64,000 bases of DNA, from NCBI GenBank assembly GCA_026008535.1, contig BRKX01000002.1:70329380-70393379 (forward strand), written 5' to 3'. The translations under genes were made by a program, and so were the position numbers. Each line of letters opens with the position of its first letter. The stretch's first letter is position 1. This DNA is from Perilla frutescens (lineage: Eukaryota; Streptophyta; Magnoliopsida; Lamiales; Lamiaceae). The notes under the pieces are model-generated. The model did not search any database, was not told the origin of the DNA, and saw only the letters and a program-made list of their open reading frames with translations. Positions 32,283 to 43,247 of the stretch are shown here, in pieces.

Positions 32283-35200
32283 TTAAGGAACTGTTAACCG
32301 GCCTTTCTGTCCCAATGATTTCCACGATGTCTCAAGACGCATGAGATGCAACTTCTCGACAAAAGGTTCTAGAACTTCGGCTTCCTCTTCTGGTGCAAAG
32401 GCCATGCAGATGCTGAGCTCTTGGACTGCAGCCTCGTATTCTCTGTTAGTTAGTGTATGCACATTGTGAGTTCGTAGCAGTGACTAATGTAGGAAGATCG
32501 TAGAGCTAAACGCAGCAGCATATATAATTAAGACGCTGAATTTTGAAAGCATTACCGGTTGTAGTAGAGCATCATGCCGTAGTCTCTTCTCAAAGCCCAA
32601 TTATGTGGCTGAAGGATCAGTAACCTCTCCGTAGCCATGACAGCAAGCCTGAAAAGTAACGTGTTATCCAATACAGAGTTATGCATTAATGATGCGATCT
32701 ATAATCTATACAATCCCCGTCAAATGTCTAATACTATAGAACTGAAAACTTGTGTTACTGTGCTGCTTCATCTCTAAAGAGAATTTTCCAGTTCGGGGAG
32801 GAGGGGTTACTTGATATATAGATAGATGGATCGAATACTACCTCATTCGGGACTACCCTATATTGGGACAAAACAGCATATGTTTCTACAAATTGTAAAT
32901 ACACATGTGATGACTCTTGGAGAAGTATAGGACGCGCCTTTACTGTGTGAAGGCATGTAATTATGCATGATCAAACAGGTGTTTCTAACTTTCTACAGTA
33001 AACTTATAAGTTATATCTATTCAGATTAAGGTTATATTTTCAAATAAGCTGGGCTAGCTCAGTTTCGAATATATTTGGTGATATTATGAGTCGGGATTCA
33101 CAAGTTCCTGCCAATCTTGCAATATAAGCATCTCAAACCTGTAGGAGAAGACAAATAGCAACCTGAAAAGTCAGGAAAGGGAGATGGCGAGGGGTAATGA
33201 TCAACCTACAAAGAGAGCAAAGATAGCTACCTCAGCTCCTGAGGACGCAATAAAGGCATGTTTGAACCACTTTTCTTGTTGAGCTTCTCGTCGGAATTAT
33301 GGACACACCTAAGTGGAGAAGTCAGCATCAACCCGTAATTTGTTCTTGAAGCACGTTTCCAGTAAAGTCTCTGAAATATATTTACAAGTTTTAGTCCCAT
33401 TGTTGGAAAGAAAGATCTTCAAGAGGTTGGATGAATAATTCTTGGTGAATAATATCATCAGTCCAAGTTTTATAGAACCAGAGATGGAACTCACAATTAA
33501 ATTGGCCAAAGCAATCCCAATGATATCTCGATTGGTTGCAACGTCTAATCCTAAAAGTGAGTTGCTATTTACATCTGAGGCCCTAGACCGGGGATCATCC
33601 ACGCACTTCCCGTTGACAACCCCAAACAAGCTGTGTCCTGAAATTACTTTGAATAACTCCTATAATAAAGCAAAAAGGTGGATATCAGACACCAAAGATC
33701 AAGAGAGCAGAGCTATAAAATGTACCCTTTCACTGTGTGCTTGTGAAGAATTACACGAGAAGGTGGAAAATAACCATTGACGAGCTGAATTGAATTAGTG
33801 ACACGGCATATTAGTTTGAAGATCTACATACCTCAGGATTTCCCGTCTGGGGCCATATCAAAAAATCTTCCCCAACACGAGATCCCATGATAGTAAGATT
33901 AAGTCTTCGGCAAACTTCAATGTAAATCACGCTAAGCAAAATTGCTATAAAAATTTGTCATAAAGTTAGTTAGCCTTTTGTGAAACTTAAAGGAAGCGAA
34001 TAAGTTCAAACATAGACTAGAGAAGCAGATATACCGCTCGCACTACCAGAGCTTAATGCTGAGTGCAGATACGAACACTTTGAGTCTACTAGGACAGGTA
34101 ACCTTTTAAATCCTCTATACTCAAAGATGACTTTGTTCACTGCATTCAAAACTTCAACCAAATCACATCCAATCTCTCTCGGAACCAACTCAGCTTTAAC
34201 TTCCTTAGCTATGGTATCCAGCTCAGCCAACCACCCGCTTATATTCTTTCCAGCTATTGGCATTGACTCCACAGAATCCCAACCCTGGGCATCTGGGGGT
34301 GATGATGTATCTTTCCTCTCATTATGGATCGAACGAGCATCCATCTCACGATTGAAAGACAAATATGCCTCATCTTCAGCAGCAACATAAAGTAACACCT
34401 GCAAAATGGATTCCAAACCAACACATTAAAGCAATAGGCAACATCGACAAATTAGTTTCTTTTTATGCTGCAACAGACATGCTAAGAACTGGTTGGTTCC
34501 CCTAGTATTGCAGCCAATCAGAAAAAACTCAATACTCGAAAAGCAATAAATCGCAATAAGCCTTGTTTCCCTATAAGGACTCAAGAAAGGTAATCATAGC
34601 CACTCATTTAGAACCAAATGCGTTAAAAATTTACCTTTGCAAGTGAGATATCTTTGTCCTTGGACTGGAATGATATATCCCTGGTAAATTTATCTCTAGC
34701 AGATTCAAGAACCTGATAGATCACAATAACAAAAATCATCAATCACACACACCCTCACTCTAGTAACATTATCAGTTTGCCAATTCAAACAAGAAAATGC
34801 CAGACATGCTCCTCAAAATGATCACTGCTGATCAATATACGAGTTCTAACAGAGAAAATATTCATCATCAGTTCCAACCTTCTTATAAAAATCGGCTCTC
34901 GAAGAATTAGGAGACTCTAACTTAGCAGAAGAAGCCATAGGCGAAATGTTTAGCCTCATCTTCTTGACTGCAGCATTTCTGGTGGTAGCAGCAGTCATAT
35001 AGTTCCTCTTCCCTTTCCCACAATCAGTCCTACATCCACCACGACCATCAAAATCACACCTGATGAACGTAAAGAATAAAGGGATTGCCAACTAGTAGTA
35101 GCACAAATGCATCTCCACTCCATTTACTATGAGTTTACATGAACTGTGAACATAAATTCATATCCCATCAAATAGAAACATGTACCAATTGCATGAAATT

Positions 35201-35366
35201 GTACAACAAATTTCACACACACACACACAACAGTGAGATTCTAGACTAGGGAAAAAGGATAATATCACCTGCCACGAGGCAAAGCCATGGAAGATGCAAC
35301 AATTCCAGCAGTCACCACCTTTGTCGTCTGCTGATTACTCAATCCGGACAGTGAAACACACAGCAT
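32283..35366 (-). CDS. SirB1/transglutaminase-like protein with C-terminal TPR-like region
   Basis: Nine exons read leftward: 35269-35366, 34879-35059, 34635-34712, 34035-34398, 33832-33944, 33495-33659, 33231-33370, 32556-32648, 32283-32442. All junctions are in phase and use GT-AG; the exon-2 donor (GTTGG) is weak. The product is 463 residues. The centre (from about residue 120, VLLYVAAEDEAYLSFNREMD, through YLHSALSSG and GSRVGEDFLIWPQTGNPEEL, to DIIGIALANLI) matches the SirB1/Transglut_core2 family known from bacteria and plant plastid-type proteins. The last 70 residues (LLRPQELRLAVMATERLLIL through EYEAAVQELSIC) are TPR-like. Biochemical role is unknown. The start is uncertain: an in-frame ATG at 35549 would add a hydrophobic 61-residue extension; I prefer MLCVSLSG at 35366. 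No targeting claim is made. Confidence 0.88.
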
Positions 35367-36644
35367 TTTCTCAAAATCTTCTTCAAAGAGAAAGAACCTC
35401 TCAGCCTCCAATGTTTTTTTGCTCACACGTTGACAAAATTGCATATAAAGCTCCCAACTTTTCAAGAAAAAAGGAAAAGGGGGTGCTGAAATTGGGCAAG
35501 GAATCAGGAAGAAAAAAGTAAATAGCAGAGAAACAGAGATTGATATCAAGGGATGATTTAGCCTTTTTTATAGAATTCAAGAATCAAGCTCTCTCTCCTT
35601 GAGAAACAGATGAAGACAAGATCTTTGGGATTAAATAGTAGAAAGAATTAATGGAGGGATTGAAAGACACCATTTTGAGCATTGAATTGGAACTCCCAAA
35701 CGACAAGAGAAAGAAAGACAAAGTTGATGATGGTGAAGGGAAGAAGATACAAGTGCAACTAATACATGAAGTATAGAGAGGGAGCTGACACTACTAATAC
35801 TGCTAAAATTCCAATGATCCATAGCATTGGAACGTCCCAACTCCAACATCAGCATATATATAATCCAAACCCAACTCCACTTTTTAGTTTTTAGTCCTCC
35901 CTCTCTCTCTCTCCATCTCTCTCTCACACACACATAAAACAAAATTTCTGACTGATACAGTGCGGAGAACAGTATCTGATTTCAATCCGCGGTGGCAATC
36001 AGAGGACTTTCATCAGAAAATGGATATAGAATTAATTGTTTGCAAAAATTTGGGTACATCTCTTGGTCCCAACGGAAATCTATGATATTTTTAATATTAG
36101 AATTACTATTTTTCAGTATTATAAGTAATTTTTTTAATTTAAAATATATATTAATGATTATAAAAATATGAATTTTTTTATTTTTAGCAATAATTTTTAG
36201 TAAAAATAAACCCACGTTTTAGAATTAGAAATTATATTTTTCTGAATATTATAAGTGATATTTTGATAAATTGCAATTTGCAAATTGTAGAGAACACATT
36301 AATTGAACGTTAATTGATACTTTTCGGTATATTATAAGTGATATTTTGATAAATTGCAATTTGCAAATTGTAGAAAACACATTAATTGAACCTTAATCTT
36401 GACCACTAAATGGGCCCAAATCTGCAAAGTATTGGTTAATGATCCCTGGATCAAATTGCCTAGTGAATGGAATTGGGCTTTAATTATATATGAGAAGGAA
36501 CGGGGATTAATGGCAATTTTTTTTATTTATTTTTTCCTACTTTTTATTCTTAGTAACTAATTATTTTCTGCCAACTTTTTATTCTGTACTAGTATTTCTC
36601 TAACACATTGCATGGATTTAAAAATTTATAAATTAATACTTTAA
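35367..36644. other. SirB1-like gene upstream region
   Basis: The probable leader and promoter of the minus-strand gene, with a (CT)n stretch at about 35900-35930. A direct repeat of about 70 bp (TATTATAAGTGATATTTTGA, then AAATTGCAATTTGCAAATTG) occurs at about 36245 and 36330. Open frames here are low-complexity and not called. Confidence 0.45.
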
Positions 36645-37070
36645 GGGCTCGTTTGATAGACTGTATGGTATAAGATTGGATGTGTTTGACATGGAATGTG
36701 TTTTACTGTATAAAATATCAAAAACATGTTTGTTTTGGTGTATTAATAATATATTATTTGCTTAGATGTATTAGACTCTCTATAAAATTTCAATTCATAA
36801 AATATCCTTTAATTAGTTACCATATATTGTGTGAATATTTTATAATAACATTTTTAATTAATATCTGCAAGGTTATTTTAGTCTGTAATTTTTTAATAAT
36901 TATGTATGATATTATATATCCCACCTGCAGGGTGTGATATGTTATACCATATAAATGGTTAACACATGTCGGGTCTTTGCATAATCATGGGCTTTAATAT
37001 TGCTAGCAAACAAAGTATTATTGTGTCATATGTATTTATCCCACCCTTATACTACCTAGCAAACAAGCCC
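36645..37070. mobile_element. Tourist-like (PIF/Harbinger) MITE
   Basis: The left end GGGCTCGTTTGATAGACTG and right end CTAGCAAACAAGCCC form short imperfect inverted repeats. A perfect TAA target duplication flanks it (36642-36644, 37071-37073). GGGCTNGTTTG termini with a 3-bp TAA/TTA duplication are the Tourist signature. The 85-codon frame inside is not a gene. Confidence 0.82.
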
Positions 37071-37073
37071 TAA

Positions 37074-39503
37074 ATTTTGAATGTGTACACGTTATAGTTA
37101 TAATTATAATTGAATGAAAAATTATTGTGGTTCTCAAATATACTCAAAATATTTTTATATATTTATATAAATATCATATGGTTGGTTAAAGACCTTTTGT
37201 AGAGATCATAATAATTACATTTAACATTTGAAGGCATATAATTATATATGTAAAACATCAGTTAAACTAAAAAATAGAAAATTAGTAACGATGATTATTA
37301 GTATCATTTTATTAATTTTTCAAAGTACAAAAATAAAAATATGGTATTAATTGAACAAAATACATAACTTGAGTGATAAAAATAAATAATTAGGCCCAAT
37401 ATAATTTTATTATATTATTTTATATCTATATTGTATTGTTTAACCAAACAATCGTAATCAATTTAGTTTTAAATAGTATATAAAATTGTTATTATTTTTT
37501 GGTGCAACAATCAAAATTTTTTTAACTTTATTGGGATTTTCTTTAAATTTTATCAAAACATTTATTTGTTCCATGTTGTTACTAATTTATGTAACTGCTC
37601 ATATAAAAAAATAATATAGACAATATGTAACTATCAATATTAAAATATTTAACTTCATGCAACTATTTTTTGTCACCTAATTACTATAACTACATAAAAA
37701 CAATTAATGTTAGGCTTGGCAAAAAAATACATTATAGAAATAAAATATATTACATGTTCACAATATGTGTTGTTACATAACTTGTTGAGGTTTAAATGAT
37801 GCAATTTGGAGAGTTTGGTGTGTGCTTTAACTCAATTTGAGTTTTTAACCTTCCAATTTGAAAACTTTTGTTTCTTGTTTGAATTGTACATGATTTGGAA
37901 GGCGAATTCATGCAATTCTAAGGGAATTAAGAGCGTGGGAAGATAGAGAATTAAGTTAGGAGCACGCTGCAGTTTAAATTGGGTGAATAGGACGAGAAAC
38001 GAAAAAAAAAACGAAGCAAAACAATGAAATGTGTCGAGGCACGCATTGGGCATGACGTCCTCACTCGTGCCCCCACAACGCGACACACCGCCACAGCACG
38101 AGCTATGCGTCCAAGCCACCTTTTTCTTCATTTTCGGCGTAACCTACAATGGTGACCTCCTTACTCAAGCCCCGTGACATGACCACTTTTTGGTCTTGCC
38201 TCGACCGCCTTTTTCTAACCTTTTTCCATGACTTCGGGTGCAAGTGATCTTGTTCGCGTCTCGTGCACTGAATTTTAGATTTCTACCCATTTTCATTCTT
38301 TTTTTTTTTTATCTCTATCATTATTCACCACTATAAATACAGACTCCTATTCGAAAATCAGGATATTTATTTTATCCTTAGCCACTTTTAGATTCTTAGA
38401 AGATAGAAAGAAAAAATGAGAGATGAGTTCTTGAAGAAAGGTCGAGAAAGACAAGACTAATCATGTTATTTCTTGGTTTGGTTGTTTTTTTTTAATCATG
38501 TTATTTGTTGGTTTGGTTATTTTTTTAACCATGACAAGAAAGGTCATGGTCTGGTTCTTGATATTGAAGCAAGAGTTCACCTTTTGGGTTAGTTGTTTTT
38601 TTTTCTTAATCATGTTATTTCTTAGTTTGGTTTTGGTTTTTCATGTAATAATCAATATATCCCAATTACATCGTCCGGATAATAAATAGGAGGCAATGTC
38701 ATAGTACGTGCTTGTTTGATCTAACTTTTTTTCCTATGAATTCGACGTTTCATTTTATGCTGCACACTACGTGTACACTTGCAAGATAGATACGAGTTAA
38801 AATATTAAAACAATCACATGTTAAATAATAAATTTCAACAATTTAAATATAAAATAAAAACTTAAATTTTTGAGAGGAAAGGTATAAGTGTGTCCGCCTT
38901 TATTCGAGATGCAATATATTTATCATTCATTCCTACCAAGGTTGGTGTGAATCACAAATTCATTCATCTCTATCTCCTCAACATATGCACACGGGATGGA
39001 GAATTTTACAACACTAAGGAGAATTGTGAATATAAATGACTGGTTTGAATAATATTTTAAAGAAAAATTTAAAGTGTTTTCAGAAAATTCTTTAAAAACA
39101 CAAAGCTCCTCAAAATAACAACCTTGTAATTTCCCGCCTAAATACACTTACCACATTTAATAAATTAATTTGTATACACCAATTAATTGTATGTTAATCA
39201 TATAATATTATATATTAAATAATAGTGATTTATACCTATATTATATCAATTTTTATACACCAATTAATTTTATGTTAATCATATAATATTATATAATAAA
39301 TAATAGTAATTTATACCTATATTATATCAGATACATATAATAAAATAATAGTCTAATTATATATAGAATTTACTACAATATATTAAGCTTATAATATAAT
39401 AGTATACATATCTATTTACGAATATACATCAATATACATATATATGATAATAGCATATATCATATATACATTTATATGTTATACCTATATCTATCTATCT
39501 ATA

Positions 39504-39567
<64 letters not shown>

Positions 39568-40719
39568 GTAATGTTATACCACGTATTTGGCAATAATAAA
39601 ATTTCCTCCGTTACAAATGTATTATAGTCAATCAATTATACAATAATCTAATAGATTTAATTTAATACAACCCATTAATGATTCCAATTAACGATCACTT
39701 AATGACGTCAAATAACCACCAACAAATCAACTAAATTTTTCCTTATTTGCAATATACTGTATTAGAATTATACTCTATTCTTTAAACAATATTGATTCAA
39801 TAAATCAAGATTAATGCGACCATAGAGGCGTAACTGCCCCCCACACTAATGACGCACAAATAATATTAAATCACAACTCAAATCACAAATTCATTGATCT
39901 GCAATTTCGAAAGTTTCCGTCTCTCTTTGATCTCACCCATACATATATTAGGAATGTCACCATTAGCTTCCTGTCTATGCATAAACACAATGTAACTGAT
40001 AAATTATTATTCATCTTTTTCTCAATTTCGGAAATATTTGTGTATTAATATTCTTTTTTATTGATTTAGATGTGGTCATGCGGGGGCATAATAGGTGAAG
40101 AAGAATATTTATGATCATTCAATTTTATTCATAATGGATCACCAATCACCAACTTTTATAGCTACATATACATGAGAAATGAATCAAGAATTTTTCCTTC
40201 ATTTGTTACAGTTGAAATGTGGAGAAGAGTACTGTTGATTATATATATAGTTAACCGAAATGGAAATGTTAAAAAATTATAGGTACACTAATACAAGTTT
40301 AAGTTTCCAACGGTTTGATCTTGAGTACTGAGACAAGACAATAAAGGATGCTCAGTTTGTTTATTTTGATTGGTATTTTCCATTTCTTTTTTAGGTATGG
40401 ATGGTTTATATGATTTTATTTCTCAATTAGACGTCAAATTTTTTTTATTGTTCCTTATCTTCTTGATGATTTCCAATTATGATGAGCGGTAGTGTTTTAG
40501 ATTACAACATCATTAAAATTTTAGTAATTGATATGACTGTATATACATGCATGATTTTTCTAAAGTATTCACAACAATGTTCTTTTACCCTTGAACCTCA
40601 ATTAATTATCTTATGTTGTCAAATTTTATTTTCTCATTATAGTTGAATTTTTAATCATTGACTCACGAATATTTTTACTCCACAATTAAATCTAACATAG
40701 GTTGAGAGTTTTTGAATTC
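37074..40719. other. long AT-rich intergenic stretch
   Basis: No gene is supported. At 37940-38290 a less AT-rich patch with CG-containing words looks like old repeat DNA. At 38465-38650 a phrase of form AATCATGTTATTTCTTGGTT recurs three times. An (ATT)n microsatellite of about 21 units lies at 39505-39567. At 39170-39330 a phrase of form CACCAATTAATTGTATGTTA with its AT-rich continuation is duplicated. Confidence 0.5.
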
Positions 40720-40724
40720 ATGCT

Positions 40725-41337
40725 TGTAGAGGCCTTTTTCCGCTTAAGGCCCAAAACTAAGGCCCATAAAGAGGTCAAAGACTTAAGAGCCGAAATCAAG
40801 AGGTCGAAGCCTTAATCGAGGTCGATGTCTCGAGGTCTAGAGGCCTCGAGGTCGATGTCTCGAAATGGAGAGGTCCAGAGGCCTCGAGGTCGATATCCTG
40901 AGGTCCAGAAGCCTCAAACTCCGGAGGCCTCGACCAAGTTTGAACAAGACTCTTAAAGAAGACCAAATCAAAAATGTCCGTTGAAGATAAGTGAGACCCA
41001 GTCAAAACCCTAAAGGGATAGAAAGGATCCCTTGAAGAGGGGGAATTGGTCAAACCTTTATTTATATATATACGTCCCTTTTATAATAAGAAAAAAGGGG
41101 ATAATCATCGATTAGAAAAACACTACACAATCATTAAACTTGATGGCTTTATTCTTCTATCTTACTTACGGCTTTATTTATCTGTTTTTCCTAGTCTTGA
41201 TTCTGACTTGAGCGTCGGAGTCCGTTCGATCGTCAACCCCTTGACGGTCTTTCGGCCTCACGATTTTTTGTCTTTGTTTTGTAGATCGTCGGAGCCCGAA
41301 TCCAAACGAAATTAATTGCAGAATTTTTGATTCTACA
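40725..41337. repeat. left LTR of the outer element
   Basis: 613 bp, TG...CA ends. Contains short GGCCTCGAGGTC-type internal repeats (40810-40930) and TATATATATACGTCCC at about 41066, a possible LTR TATA region. By eye it differs from its partner at roughly 30 sites plus small indels, about 5%. Confidence 0.88.
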
Positions 41338-41378
41338 ATTAAGAACACGAGATTCATCACTGTCTTGCAGTCTCTGTG

Positions 41379-42068
41379 TGTCACGGGCGCTTGTAATGCT
41401 TGGGCTAGTGGCGCACCGTGCGGCTAGTAGTCCGTCCTAGACTACGTCCGCCTCACTCACAAAAGCTTTGCTCGCAAGGCTTGATGCACGATGACGACGC
41501 AATTCACACCCTCTGGTGCTTTTAGTGGTCTCGGCAGAGCAAGCAACACATGAACACGATTGATTGTAAGGAAATCTTCATTAATGCAATTTGAATGTAC
41601 ATTATAGCTTGGAAGCAATTACAGCACGCGTTGGTCGGAGAGGGGGTCGCTCCTTACAACGCTCACAGTCAGACAAAAGTTCGCTCTCACCCCCTATAAT
41701 AGGCTTAAAGAAAAAAAGGCTAGCGACAACACTAGATACTACTAAGCTAGAAAACGACAAAAACGGCCGTGCAAGGCCGTGCTTACAATATGTGCACTAC
41801 AAGGAAAAAAAAAGCTAGCACTCTAGGCAACTAAGGAGCTTCAGGCGGGGCGTTTGGCGGAGGTCCGCCCCGACGGTATGTTGGTGCTAGTGCTAGTGGC
41901 CCAGGCGGGTGCGGGTGGCCCGGGGTGCTGGGGCGCCAGTCACGGGAGCCCGACGGGCCTCGGCAGCAAGGGCCCGATGTTGCCTATCCCAAGGATCGGG
42001 ATAAGGGAATGGACTTGTCCCGGCGTATCCTGGGAGAGGGGATAGGATGGGGGTGGCATCCCGTGACA
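41379..42068 (-). repeat. 3' LTR of the chromovirus
   Basis: 690 bp, TGTCACGG...CCGTGACA, so its ends are also inverted copies of each other. It differs from the other LTR at five bases and one single-base indel by eye. Confidence 0.93.
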
Positions 42069-42081
42069 GCTCTCCCCCTCT
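42069..42081 (-). other. polypurine tract
   Basis: Immediately before the 3' LTR the minus strand reads CCAGAGGGGGAGAGC, a purine run suited to plus-strand priming. Confidence 0.85.
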
Positions 42082-42158
42082 GGAGTTGGCGACGTCCTCG
42101 GCGCCACGGTTAGCAGGTACGCTTCGATCAGCGGCTGGAACGCCTTGAGGGTTGTCGC

Positions 42159-43214
42159 TCACTCCCACGTGCTTTCCTCCTTTGGACAGCCCACCCACTT
42201 CACCAGGTACTCTCTGTGGAGCTTCGTGCGTTTTGCGGCGTCCCGGTGGCAAAGGATGGCTTCCGCGATCCGCTTCCCTGTGTCATTGGCCAGACGGAGC
42301 TGGGGGCGGTCGGGCATGGCGCGCATAGCGTCCACTTTATCTGCCTGGAACGGCTTCAGTTGGCTGACGTGGATGACATTGTGGATCCGCCACCATGGGG
42401 GCAACTCTACTCGGTAGGCTACCTTCCCAATGCGCTGCAAGATGGTTAAGGGCCCAATATATTTTGGCATCAACCGGGCGTCCCGCCCTCGGGATGCTTT
42501 GGAAAGTCGTTGGTCCGGGACCTTAACCATAATTCGGTCTCCCACTCGATATTCCACGAAGCGTCGCTTCTGATCTGCATATTTTTTCATGCGCTGCTGT
42601 GCCTTCTCCAGGTAGCTTCGGGCGAGGTCGAGGTTCTGCTTCCATTCCAGAGAGAAACTCTGCGCCGGTGAAACTCTGGCACCTTGTGGGGCGTCGATCG
42701 AGTGTGGGAGGAGCGGTTGCTGCCCGGTACATATCTCAAAAGGCGTACCGTTAGTGGTAGAGCACTTTTGGGCATTGAAGCACAACTGAGCAGCATCCAA
42801 GAGCTTCACCCAGTCCTTCTGATTGGCGCTGACAAAGTGCCGAAGATATTCCTCCAGCATGGAATTGAAGCGCTCCGTCTGCCCGTCGGACTGTGGATGA
42901 AAGCTCGAGCTCATATTCAGCTTGGACCCGAGTAATTTGAATAGCTCGGTCCAGAAGTTGCCAGTGAAACGGGAGTCCCGATCACTAACAATATCCCGCG
43001 GCAGTCCCCAAAACTTGACAATGTGCTTAAAGAAGAGTTGAGCTGTCTCTTCTGCTGTGATTGTCTTGGGGGCTGGCACAAAAGTGGCGTACTTCGAGAA
43101 CCGGTCTACCACCACCACGATCGCATCCAAGTCTCCAACCTTGGGTAAACCGGTAATGAAGTCCATCGAGACACTCTCCCATGGTCGTGAGGGTATGGGA
43201 AGTGGCTCTAGCAA
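42159..43214 (-). pseudogene. chromovirus pol, second part (integrase core and cut chromodomain)
   Basis: In the same frame as the upstream gag-pol but cut off from it by the TAA at 43248-43250. It holds the integrase catalytic core (MDFITGLPKVGDLDAI, SDRDSRFTGNFW, HPQSDGQTERFN, giving the D-D-E triad) and the GPY-type C-terminal region (KYIGPLTILQRIGKVAY). It ends in a chromodomain, EYLVKWVGCPKEESTWE, where a TGA at 42159-42161 stops it in mid-domain. The following codons still look like chromodomain tail, so this second stop also appears to be a lesion. Without upstream read-through there is no normal way to translate this part. Confidence 0.9.
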
Positions 43215-43247
43215 CCCTGCTTTCTTGTGTCGATCCGCCTTGTCCTG

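Noticed and set aside
34127..34390. 87-codon plus frame
   Set aside because: It is antisense to exon 4 of the SirB1-like gene, whose splice phases and homology are consistent.
41591..41818. 75-codon frame repeated at 47098-47325
   Set aside because: The two frames lie in the two chromovirus LTRs and are copies of noncoding LTR sequence.
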